A stretch of 27,590 bases of DNA from CAZFAT01 sp964517075 (GTDB taxonomy: Bacteria > Acidobacteriota > Vicinamibacteria > Vicinamibacterales > SCN-69-37). The translations under genes were made by a program, and so were the position numbers. Positions 1 through 6,171 of this stretch are shown here, in pieces. The stretch is taken from the NCBI GenBank assembly GCA_964517075.1, contig CAZFAT010000352.1, positions 1-27,590 on the forward strand. The letters run 5' to 3'. Under the pieces are notes generated by a model, which was given only the letters and a program-made list of their open reading frames with translations, had not been told where the DNA came from and made no database searches. Each line of letters opens with the position of its first letter. Position 1 is the first letter of the stretch.

Positions 1-2
1 CC

Positions 3-323
3 GTCACGAACGTCGTGACGAACGCGATTCGCTACAACATCGACGGCGGGCGGGTCACGATCGGGCTCCGCCGAGTGGACCCCGAGGCAGCCCTGATCGT
101 GACCGACACGGGCGTCGGCATCTCGGCGGACGATCTCCCGAAGATCTTCGACCCGTTCTTCCGCGCCGATCCGGCCCGGAGCCGCGACGCCGGCGGCGCC
201 GGTCTCGGCCTCGCCGTCACGCGCGCCATCGTGGAACGCCACGGCGGACGGGTCGTCTGCGAGAGCGAACCCGACCGCGGCACGTCCGTCTCCATCCGGT
301 TGCCCCTCGCCACAGCCGCCTGA
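3..323 (+). CDS. Sensor histidine kinase, C-terminal ATPase end (5' truncated)
   Basis: This is the end of a gene that begins before the window, so only the last ~106 residues are visible. They form the HATPase_c part of a two-component sensor kinase, which binds ATP and phosphorylates a conserved His in the missing DHp domain. Visible motifs in order are the N box (TNAIRY), the G1 box (DTGVGIS), the F box (FDPFFRAD) and the G2 box (GAGLGLAVTR), followed by the usual IVERHGG and a SIRLPL ending. All nucleotide-binding boxes are present and intact. The reading frame is open from base 3; the GTG at 15 is internal. The partner response regulator is probably upstream, outside the window. Family identity is secure; the input signal cannot be inferred. 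Confidence 0.93.
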   Translation, partial: VTNVVTNAIRYNIDGGRVTIGLRRVDPEAALIVTDTGVGISADDLPKIFDPFFRADPARSRDAGGAGLGLAVTRAIVERHGGRVVCESEPDRGTSVSIRLPLATAA

Positions 324-344
324 AACAGCGTCGCTCCGGGCGCC

Positions 345-375
345 TTGCGCTCGGGCTGCGTCTCCGATGTAAGCT
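345..375 (+). promoter_or_regulatory. Weak promoter-like pair before the 72-residue ORF
   Basis: TTGCGC (345-350) and TAAGCT (370-375) lie 19 bp apart, so the spacer is longer than ideal. The -10-like box sits 20 bp before the ATG at 396. It is the only candidate start of transcription for the small gene that follows the kinase. Weak support. Confidence 0.25.
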
Positions 376-395
376 ACGCCGTACCGCGTGGCTTC

Positions 396-614
396 ATGCT
401 GAAAGGCACTCGTCAGGGCGTCGTCAACCGCATCCAGCCCATCTCGATCCACGGGCAGACCTCGCTCGACATCTTCTGGGTGGACCCCGAAGATCCGGAG
501 GGGGAAATCCGCCACGCCCGCGTCGGCAATGAAGCCGTCCCCCGCAATCTCGGCCCCGGCGATCGCGTCACCATGCACTATCTGATGGGGATGGTGACGC
601 AGATCACGAAGTAG
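396..614 (+). CDS. Small hypothetical protein (72 aa)
   Basis: I do not recognise this protein. The ATG at 396 is preferred over an in-frame non-ATG start at 345, because the upstream extension looks non-coding and overlaps a promoter-like -10. The 72-residue product has no signal peptide or membrane segment and no cysteine. It alternates short hydrophobic stretches with Gly/Pro turns (VVNRIQPISI, LGPGDRVTMHYLMG), which suggests a small all-beta fold, perhaps SH3- or OB-like; that is a guess. Codon use matches its neighbours, which supports it being real. It lies 73 bp after the kinase stop and converges on hyuB. No clear Shine-Dalgarno sequence is visible. Confidence 0.6.
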   Translation: MLKGTRQGVVNRIQPISIHGQTSLDIFWVDPEDPEGEIRHARVGNEAVPRNLGPGDRVTMHYLMGMVTQITK

Positions 615-628
615 ACGGTGTCGTTCTC

Positions 629-685
629 GGTTTGCGGTTTGCGGTTCTGGTCAAGTGCCGCGTGCAGCACCGATAACCGATAACC
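629..685. repeat. Two short tandem 7-mer repeats between convergent genes
   Basis: GGTTTGC is repeated twice plus GGTT (629-646), and ACCGATA is repeated twice plus ACC (669-685). They fill most of the 85-bp gap between the 72-residue gene and hyuB. Neither forms a convincing terminator hairpin. They may be slippage-born simple repeats. Confidence 0.6.
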
Positions 686-699
686 GGGCAACCCACCAC

Positions 700-2265
700 T
701 CATTCTTTACCCCATCCTCCGCCACCTGGCGTCTCGATGCGCAGCCGGTCCCCCGGCTCGAGGTGGAGTTCGACCTTTCCCGGCAGCACCGTGTCGCGGT
801 CCGCCCGAATCAGGGTGTTGCGGCCCATCCCGCCGGGCCCGCCACCGGCCGCGCCCCACGGTGCGTGCGTCCGGCGGTCGGACAGCACCGTGGCCCTGAC
901 CGACGCCAGAAACTCGTACTCGCGAACCAGCCCTTCGCCGCCCGGCCATTTGCCCCGGCCGCCGCTATCCTTGCGCAGCCGGTACTGACGCATGCGGATC
1001 GGCAGATCGTGCTCAATCGCTTCGATCGGGGTGTTCCGGGTGTTGCTCATGTGCGTGTGCACACCGCTCAAACCGGCCAGGCCGCGCCGGCCCCCCATGC
1101 CGCCGCCCAGCGTCTCGTAGTAGGCAAACCGGCGGCCCGTGCGCGGATCCACCCCGCCAAACGTGACGTTGTTCATCGTGCCCTGGCTGGCCGCTGGCAT
1201 GCGGTCCGGAATGGCCTGCGCGAGCGCCCCGATGACGACGTCGGTGATGCGCTGGGAGGTTTCGACATTGCCCGCGGCCATGGCCGCCGGGCGCCGTGCG
1301 TTGACGACGGTGCCTGCCGGCGCAATGACCGTCACCGGCGCCGACACGCCCGCGTTATAGACAATGTCCTCGGACACGAGACAGCGGAAGACGTAGAGAC
1401 AGGCGGAGAGCGTCACGGCGACGTTGGCGTTGACGCTGCCGCCGGCCTGCGGATCGGATCCGGTGAAGTCCACCGTCGCCCGATCCCCGCGAATGCGCAC
1501 GGTCGCCGCGATGCGCACCGGGGCGTCAGTGAACCCGTCGTCGTCCAGCACATCGTCGAAACGATAAACGCCGTCCGGGATGTCGCGAATCGCCGCGCGC
1601 ACCATCCGGGCCGTGTAGGCCTGCAGGCCCGCGGCGTGGCGACGCACGAGACGACGGCCGTGGCGGGCGACAAGTTGCCGCAGCCGTGCCTCGCCCACGC
1701 GGTTCGCGCCAATCTGCGCGGCCAGATCGCCCTCTCGTTCCGCCGGTGTCCGCACGTTGGCGAGCAGGATGCGGAGGATATCGGGCACGACCCGGCCGCG
1801 CCGCACGATCCGCACCGGCGGCAGGATAAGGCCCTCCTGAAACAGCTCGCGCGCGACGGGCATCGATCCCGGACTCATCCCGCCGACGTCGGAATGGTGC
1901 GCGCGGTTGGCGACGTAGAACGCCGGACGCCGGTCGGCCGCCAGAAAGACCGGCGCCACGAGGGTGATGTCCGGCAGATGCGTGCCCCCCTCGTACGGAT
2001 CGTTGACGAGCACCATGTCGCCGCGATCCATGCGAACGGCCTCGACGGCTGCACGCACGGACAGCGGCATCGCGCCCAGGTGCACGGGCATGTGATCGCC
2101 CTGCGCGATCGTGCGTCCCTGCCCGTCGTAAATCGCGCACGAATAGTCGAGCCGCTCCTTGATATTCGGCGAAAAGCCGGTGCGGCGGAGGGTGACACCC
2201 ATCTCCTCCGGGATGGACACGAAGAGATGGGAGAAGACCTCGAACACCAGCGGGTCGCCGATCAT
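700..2265 (-). CDS. hyuB: Hydantoinase/oxoprolinase subunit B (HyuB family)
   Basis: A 521-residue protein of the hydantoinase B/oxoprolinase family. It pairs with HyuA to open a cyclic amide such as an N-methylhydantoin or 5-oxoproline using ATP; related pairs carboxylate ketones. Family signatures are visible: GDHMPVHLG (57-64), NDPYEGGTHLPD (88-99), NRAHHSDVGGMSPGS (120-134) and the Gly-rich C-terminal end GGGGWGKE. Length is normal for the family and no key segment looks missing. Its ATG lies in an ATGA overlap with the hyuA stop, so the two are translationally coupled as a heterodimer usually is. The protein should be cytoplasmic. The substrate cannot be told from sequence; no hydantoin racemase, carbamoylase or transporter gene is adjacent. 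Confidence 0.93.
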   Translation of the reverse strand: MIGDPLVFEVFSHLFVSIPEEMGVTLRRTGFSPNIKERLDYSCAIYDGQGRTIAQGDHMPVHLGAMPLSVRAAVEAVRMDRGDMVLVNDPYEGGTHLPDITLVAPVFLAADRRPAFYVANRAHHSDVGGMSPGSMPVARELFQEGLILPPVRIVRRGRVVPDILRILLANVRTPAEREGDLAAQIGANRVGEARLRQLVARHGRRLVRRHAAGLQAYTARMVRAAIRDIPDGVYRFDDVLDDDGFTDAPVRIAATVRIRGDRATVDFTGSDPQAGGSVNANVAVTLSACLYVFRCLVSEDIVYNAGVSAPVTVIAPAGTVVNARRPAAMAAGNVETSQRITDVVIGALAQAIPDRMPAASQGTMNNVTFGGVDPRTGRRFAYYETLGGGMGGRRGLAGLSGVHTHMSNTRNTPIEAIEHDLPIRMRQYRLRKDSGGRGKWPGGEGLVREYEFLASVRATVLSDRRTHAPWGAAGGGPGGMGRNTLIRADRDTVLPGKVELHLEPGDRLRIETPGGGGWGKE

Positions 2266-4274
2266 CGCCGCCTCCGCGTGCCGGCCGACCGTTGGCTGGC
2301 GGATCGACGGCGAGCGAGCACGACGTTACCGAAACCGTCGAGGCTGAAGCGGAAGTCCGGTGGCACCACGACGGTCGCTTCGGCTCCGGCAATCACGGCG
2401 GGACCGGCCCCGCGTGCGCCGCTCTGGAGATCTTCCCAATGCCAGATGGCCGTTCGCCAGGAACGTCCCGCGAAGCGAGCGTCTCGAATGGCCGCAGGCG
2501 GTGGAAGGCGACGACGTCGCGGCGGATCGAAGGGCAACGACGGCTTCGGCGTCAGACCCGATGCGATGACGCGGATGGCGACGACTTCCGTGGGACGCGC
2601 CGGATCGGCGTATCCATAGCGGCGCGCATGCGCCCGATGGAACGCCTCCTCGAAGCGAGGCGACCAGTCCACGGTGATCTCGTGCGACTGCCCCACGTAG
2701 CGCACGTCGAGGCGGCGCGCGATGACGCTCCGCCGGAGCCCGAAGCCGTCGGTCCGCAGGTCGCGGGCCGCGGTGGTCATCAGCGGATCGAAACGCCGGA
2801 CCAGCTCGCGTCGCGTCAGATCCGCACTGGCGCGGAGCACCGTGGCCGAGTAGTCGCGTGTGACATCCGCAACGAGCATCCCGAGCGCCGACAGCACGCC
2901 CGCATGGCGGGGCACAATCACCGTGCCCATGCCCAGCTCGGCGGCGATCTCACCGGCGTGCATCCCGCCAGCTCCACCAAATGCCACGAGCGCGAACCGG
3001 CGGGGATCATGGCCGCGCTCGACCGAGACGACGCGGAGGGCGCGTTCCATTCCCGCATTCGCGACGCGCACCACGCCTTCGCACAGCTCCGGCACGGTCA
3101 GACCGAGACGCCGGGCGAGCACCAAGGCAGCCTCGTGCGCGCGCCTCGCATCGAGCCGCATCCGCCCCCCGAGGAACGCCTGGGGATCGAGCCGTCCCAG
3201 CAGCAGGTGCGCGTCGGTCACGGTCAGGTCCGTACCCGTCCCATAACAGGCTGGACCCGGCACGGCGCCGGCGCTCGTGGGCCCCACGCGCAGCGCGCCG
3301 CCGGCGTCGACTCGCGCAATCGAGCCTCCGCCGGCACCCACGGTGTGGATGTCGAGCACCGGCAACCGGATTGGAACATCTCCGATCGTGGACTCCGCGG
3401 TCGTCGCGATCTCCCCGTCCACGAGGCTGACGTCCGTCGACGTGCCGCCCATGTCGAACGAGATGAGGCGGCTGATGCCGGCGGCAGCCGCCACCATTCG
3501 CGCGCCCACCACACCCGCCGCCGGGCCGGAGAGCACCGTGCGCACCGGCTGCAACCGGGCGGCGGCCGCGGAGATTGAACCGCCGTTGGATTGCATGATG
3601 CTCAACCGGCGCCGGCCGAGCGCTCGCTCGAGCCGGCCGAGATAGCGCTCCACGAGGGGCCCGACGTACGCATTGACGACCGTCGTGCTCCAGCGTTCGT
3701 ACTCGCGGTACTCCGGGAGCACCGCCGACGACGTCGACACGGCCAAACCCGCCCGCGCCAGTCGTCGGGCCACCTGACGCTCGTGACGCGGGTTGGCGTA
3801 GGAATGCAGGAGACAGACGGCCACGATCTCGACGCCGAGCTCACGGAGCCGCTGCCCCAGCCGTTCGACATCGACGAGGTCGACGGGCACCTGCGCTCGT
3901 CCGTCGGCGTTCATTCGTTCGGTCACACCGAACGTCAACGCGGGATCGACAATGGGGCGCGGCCCCTGGACGAAGAGGTTGTAGAGCTGGGCCCTGGTCT
4001 GGCGGCCGATGCGAATGACGTCCTCGAACCCGGCCGTCGCGACCAGCGCCACGCGGGCGCCACGGCGCTCCAGCACGGCGTTGGTGGCAATGGTGGACCC
4101 GTGGATGAGGGCGGCCGTTGGATCACCGGCCGCCACCTCGGCGAGGCCGGCCAGAATCGCTTCGGCGGGATCGGCGGGACTGGTCCTCCGTTTGTGGACG
4201 CTCAAGCCCGCCTCGTCCAGACGGACGAAATCGGTGAACGTGCCGCCGGTATCGATCCCGATGCGAACGAACAC
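2262..4274 (-). CDS. hyuA: Hydantoinase/oxoprolinase subunit A (HyuA family)
   Basis: A 670-residue protein with the ASKHA-like ATP-binding fold of N-methylhydantoinase A / 5-oxoprolinase. The N-terminal phosphate loop IDTGGTFTD is at 7-15, a Hydant_A_N region covers roughly 4-180, and the second nucleotide-binding signature DMGGTSTDVSLV is near 274-285, within the large Hydantoinase_A domain (~200-490). AFGGAGGMHAGEIA follows, as is typical. It phosphorylates the substrate amide so that HyuB can complete hydrolysis. The start is GTG at 4274, directly at MFVRIGIDTGG; no Shine-Dalgarno is visible and a TACAAT -10-like box lies only 9 bp upstream, so the mRNA may be almost leaderless. It is first in a two-gene operon and is shielded from the right by two terminators. 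Confidence 0.93.
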   Translation of the reverse strand: MFVRIGIDTGGTFTDFVRLDEAGLSVHKRRTSPADPAEAILAGLAEVAAGDPTAALIHGSTIATNAVLERRGARVALVATAGFEDVIRIGRQTRAQLYNLFVQGPRPIVDPALTFGVTERMNADGRAQVPVDLVDVERLGQRLRELGVEIVAVCLLHSYANPRHERQVARRLARAGLAVSTSSAVLPEYREYERWSTTVVNAYVGPLVERYLGRLERALGRRRLSIMQSNGGSISAAAARLQPVRTVLSGPAAGVVGARMVAAAAGISRLISFDMGGTSTDVSLVDGEIATTAESTIGDVPIRLPVLDIHTVGAGGGSIARVDAGGALRVGPTSAGAVPGPACYGTGTDLTVTDAHLLLGRLDPQAFLGGRMRLDARRAHEAALVLARRLGLTVPELCEGVVRVANAGMERALRVVSVERGHDPRRFALVAFGGAGGMHAGEIAAELGMGTVIVPRHAGVLSALGMLVADVTRDYSATVLRASADLTRRELVRRFDPLMTTAARDLRTDGFGLRRSVIARRLDVRYVGQSHEITVDWSPRFEEAFHRAHARRYGYADPARPTEVVAIRVIASGLTPKPSLPFDPPRRRRLPPPAAIRDARFAGRSWRTAIWHWEDLQSGARGAGPAVIAGAEATVVVPPDFRFSLDGFGNVVLARRRSASQRSAGTRRRR

Positions 4275-4283
4275 AACGGCCGG

Positions 4284-4289
4284 ATTGTA
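4284..4289 (-). promoter_or_regulatory. -10-like box immediately upstream of hyuA
   Basis: On the minus strand this reads TACAAT, 5 of 6 to consensus, and ends 9 bp before the GTG start of hyuA. A start site ~7 nt downstream would leave almost no 5' leader. No good -35 is visible at 16-18 bp. Its position between the terminators and hyuA favours a genuine hyuAB promoter. Confidence 0.35.
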
Positions 4290-4315
4290 GACGGTGGATT
4301 CGGTGTGAGCGGCTG

Positions 4316-4357
4316 GAAACGAAAAACCCGGATCCCCCCCAGGGCAGGATCCGGGTT
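4316..4357 (-). terminator. Second of two tandem leftward intrinsic terminators
   Basis: The perfect 11-bp arms AACCCGGATCC (4325-4335) and GGATCCGGGTT (4347-4357) enclose an 11-nt loop. Read on the minus strand the stem is followed by TTTCGTTTCC. On the plus strand it is followed by GAAAG, so it works in one direction only, leftward. It stops whatever comes from the right before hyuA. Confidence 0.8.
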
Positions 4358-4389
4358 GAAAGAAAAAAGGCCCGCGTGAGCGGGCCTTT
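4358..4389 (-). terminator. First of two tandem leftward intrinsic terminators
   Basis: The perfect 10-bp arms AAAGGCCCGC (4366-4375) and GCGGGCCTTT (4380-4389) enclose a 4-nt loop. On the minus strand they run into TTTTTTCTTTC, a textbook rho-independent terminator. It lies 310 bp beyond the stop of the DGQHR gene and right at the end of the candidate small-RNA region. Confidence 0.88.
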
Positions 4390-4531
4390 GCGAGCGACCT
4401 GGCTCCCCAGCTCTTTACGGCACTCGCCGCAAATTCAGGTTACCCGCTGCATTCAAAACAAAGCAATCCGCATGCCTGCTCGAACTGCTCGGTCCAGACG
4501 TGGGGTGTCCCGCGCAAGGTGCACTATTGGG
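4359..4531 (-). ncRNA. Candidate small RNA (~170 nt) between promoter-like site and terminator
   Basis: This stretch holds no credible gene on either strand, is visibly less GC-rich than its surroundings, and is bracketed on the minus strand by a promoter-like pair (4538-4565) and a strong terminator (4358-4389). Self-complementary pieces are present: TTTGCG (minus strand, near 4433) can pair with CGCAAA (near 4388), enclosing a segment containing GAGCTGGGGAGCC; CGAGCAG occurs twice, 2 nt apart. I could not match it by eye to 6S, tmRNA, SRP RNA, RNase P RNA or a common riboswitch. The alternative is a long 3' untranslated end of the DGQHR mRNA. Confidence 0.35.
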
Positions 4532-4537
4532 CAATTG

Positions 4538-4565
4538 ATTACACTGTATGAGGTTGTTCCAACAA
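4538..4565 (-). promoter_or_regulatory. Promoter-like pair for leftward transcript
   Basis: On the minus strand TTGTTG (4560-4565) and TGTAAT (4538-4543) are separated by 16 bp, which fits sigma70-type spacing; the -10 is 5 of 6 to consensus. The predicted start is about 4531. No gene follows, only the unexplained region and the two terminators. Confidence 0.42.
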
Positions 4566-4569
4566 GATG

Positions 4570-4595
4570 AAGCGACTAAAGGCTTTCAAGCGACT
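4570..4595. repeat. Direct repeat of AAGCGACT upstream of the promoter-like pair
   Basis: AAGCGACT occurs at 4570-4577 and 4588-4595, an 18-bp period. CTAAAG (4576-4581) and CTTTAG (4594-4599) also form an inverted pair across it. The repeats lie directly behind the leftward -35 (4560-4565), where activator sites usually sit. The role is inferred from position only. Confidence 0.5.
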
Positions 4596-4698
4596 TTAGC
4601 GTAAGCGAAATGACAATTTAGTGGTCTGAACGACTCGAACGGACAGCATCTCCAGCAGGATCGAGTCCCGTCACTCTCAACCTTGTCGTTCCGGACGG

Positions 4699-5826
4699 TC
4701 AGACCATCGCCCCTTCGGGATACTGCAGCGCGAGTCTCAGTTCCTTGGCGAGCTGGTCGACCGTCCCTCCCGAGCGCTTCCAGGCGCCGTCCGTCTCGAA
4801 GCGAAGGTCGCCGATCCGGCGGCCCCACGGCGCAATGACCCGCCCGATCGCCCGGAAGTCCGCCCGGTCGGCGTGCTGCTGGTCCAGGTGCCGGACGATG
4901 TCGGGCGCGACGCGAATGAAGGCGCGGAGAGCCGGCGCGGACTTGATGCTGTACTTCCGGCCGTTCCAGGCCGCGTTGAAGACCACCGATACCTGCCGGA
5001 AGTAGTTCACGAAGAACCGCTTCGCCTCGTCGCGGAAGGCCTCCCCTTTCCGGCCCGGTCCGAACGCCTCGGTCGCGAACAGCTTCTTCAGTTCCTGGGC
5101 GAGGGGCGCCTGCGCCACCTTGCCGCGGCCAACGCCGAGCAGCTTGATTTCGCCGGAGAGCGGCGAGTCCTCGCGCTCGCTCAGCGCGCGGACCACGTCG
5201 TGCGCCGCGGCCAGGTTCTCGTCCCGGTAGAGCTGCCGGCCCGAAAGCGACACGAGGTGGGAGGCGTTCAACCGCGTGTGCTTTGCGTTGATCGTGACGA
5301 ACATCTGAACAACGTGGTCTTCGGGCAGGCGATCGAAAATCACTGCCGGCACGCTGAAATTCTCGCCATCGAACTGCGCCATACCCGCGTGCAGGGCCAG
5401 CAGGCGGTGCTGGCCGTCGATCGCGCGCAGAATCCCTTCCCGCTCGGGCACTTTCAGCGTGCCCAGCACCGAATCCGCCGAGACGGGTTCGAACTTGAGT
5501 GGCTCGTCGCAGGAGATGATCACGGCGCCGGGAATGGAGGGCAGATCGCGGGCCTGGCGGCACTGCTCGTAATAGGCCACCAGCTCGTCAATCTTCTTGC
5601 GGATGATTTGACGCTGATAGGCCTTCTCGCTCGAGGCTATCCGCCGTTCGAGCAGGTCCCAGCGCACCTTGGACTGGCGGGCGCTGCCCCGGACGCCCGA
5701 CGCGGCCTGCTCGCCGTAGCTGAGCACCTCGAAGCGCACCAGTTTGTCGATGTCCTTGGCGGTCAGCGATGCCTGATAGAACTGGACGCCAAACTGCTGC
5801 ATGCGAAGCGCGGCGACGCTGATCAT
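4699..5826 (-). CDS. DGQHR-domain protein (DndB-like), orphan
   Basis: A 375-residue soluble protein with the signature AIDGQHRLLAL; DGQHR is at 137-141. The DGQHR family is related to DndB, the regulator linked to DNA phosphorothioation, and to ParB/Srx-like folds. Further family-like features are FVTINAKHTRLNASHLVSLS after the core and a basic, helix-rich C-terminus. No dndA/C/D/E, restriction or other defence gene lies within the window, so it is an orphan, and its role (DNA-modification control, plasmid/phage defence or other) is open. The start ATG at 5826 has a purine-rich GGGGAGAGGG somewhat far upstream; the internal Met9 is an alternative start. A good promoter precedes it at 5884-5913. 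It is transcribed alone, since the palindrome and Feo operon end lie upstream. Confidence 0.82.
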   Translation of the reverse strand: MISVAALRMQQFGVQFYQASLTAKDIDKLVRFEVLSYGEQAASGVRGSARQSKVRWDLLERRIASSEKAYQRQIIRKKIDELVAYYEQCRQARDLPSIPGAVIISCDEPLKFEPVSADSVLGTLKVPEREGILRAIDGQHRLLALHAGMAQFDGENFSVPAVIFDRLPEDHVVQMFVTINAKHTRLNASHLVSLSGRQLYRDENLAAAHDVVRALSEREDSPLSGEIKLLGVGRGKVAQAPLAQELKKLFATEAFGPGRKGEAFRDEAKRFFVNYFRQVSVVFNAAWNGRKYSIKSAPALRAFIRVAPDIVRHLDQQHADRADFRAIGRVIAPWGRRIGDLRFETDGAWKRSGGTVDQLAKELRLALQYPEGAMV

Positions 5827-5883
5827 AGGCTGGCCGGGGCCCTCTCCCCACGGAGACGCCCCGACGAGGCGGCGTGGTCCGCG

Positions 5884-5913
5884 ATTCTATGTGCGGGGTC
5901 AGCCCGATCTCAA
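5884..5913 (-). promoter_or_regulatory. Sigma70-type promoter for the DGQHR gene
   Basis: On the minus strand TTGAGA (5908-5913) and TAGAAT (5884-5889), each 5 of 6 to consensus, are separated by 18 bp. The start would be near 5877, leaving a ~50-nt leader before the ATG at 5826. It is the best promoter match in the window. Confidence 0.6.
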
Positions 5914-5928
5914 GCGGTCGGGGGACGT

Positions 5929-5992
5929 GAAATGACGTCGGGCGTCGTTTTTCCGGTGATCGATCCGAAAAAAGGACGCTCGACGTCATTTC
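5929..5992. repeat. 64-bp near-perfect palindrome (REP-like or terminator)
   Basis: Two 28-bp arms (5929-5956 and 5965-5992) match at 25 of 28 positions as inverted copies. They flank an 8-bp loop, TGATCGAT, that itself contains ATCGAT. Each arm holds GAAATGACGTCG at its outer end and a T/A-rich tract near the loop. The right arm overlaps the last codons and stop of the small FeoB-associated gene. It could be an mRNA 3'-end stabiliser, a weak bidirectional terminator for the feo operon, or a mobile REP/MITE-like element. Three mismatches, one of them a G-U pair in RNA, leave the stem stable. Confidence 0.85.
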
Positions 5993-6153
5993 CGGACCGG
6001 GGTCCGGCGGGCCTGGCTGGCCGCGCAGTTGGCGCAGGCCGCCCCCGGGTTGCCCCCGGGCTTCGACCGGCGGCGCAGGGCTGGGAGGGCCAGCGCCAGG
6101 AGCGCCGCGATGGCGGCTCCTGTCACGATGCCGACTTGCAGGGTCTCGGCCAT
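5986..6153 (-). CDS. FeoB-associated small Cys-motif membrane protein
   Basis: This 55-residue gene starts at ATG 6153, 18 bp after the feoB stop, and ends with TGA at 5986-5988. The product has one N-terminal membrane segment (about residues 6-25, IVTGAAIAALLALALPAL), then a basic stretch RRRSKP and a cytoplasmic tail with CANC (40-43). This layout, a single helix plus a Cys cluster right after feoB, is that of the FeoB-associated Cys-rich membrane proteins, thought to assist ferrous iron transport in place of FeoC. It has only one CxxC pair, fewer cysteines than many relatives. The Shine-Dalgarno is weak (GAGA), so translation may be coupled to feoB. The palindrome overlaps its end. Confidence 0.72.
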   Translation of the reverse strand: MAETLQVGIVTGAAIAALLALALPALRRRSKPGGNPGAACANCAASQARRTPVRK

Positions 6154-6171
6154 GCTGGTCTCAATTATCGA

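Noticed and set aside
655..2619. A 654-residue plus-strand frame opposite hyuB
   Set aside because: Antisense shadow of hyuB/hyuA; the composition is Arg/His-rich and no motif is visible, while the minus strand holds full family signatures.
4699..5826. A phosphorothioation (Dnd) or other defence island around the DGQHR gene
   Set aside because: Neighbours are a hydantoinase pair and the iron uptake operon; no dnd, ssp, restriction, helicase or nuclease genes accompany it.
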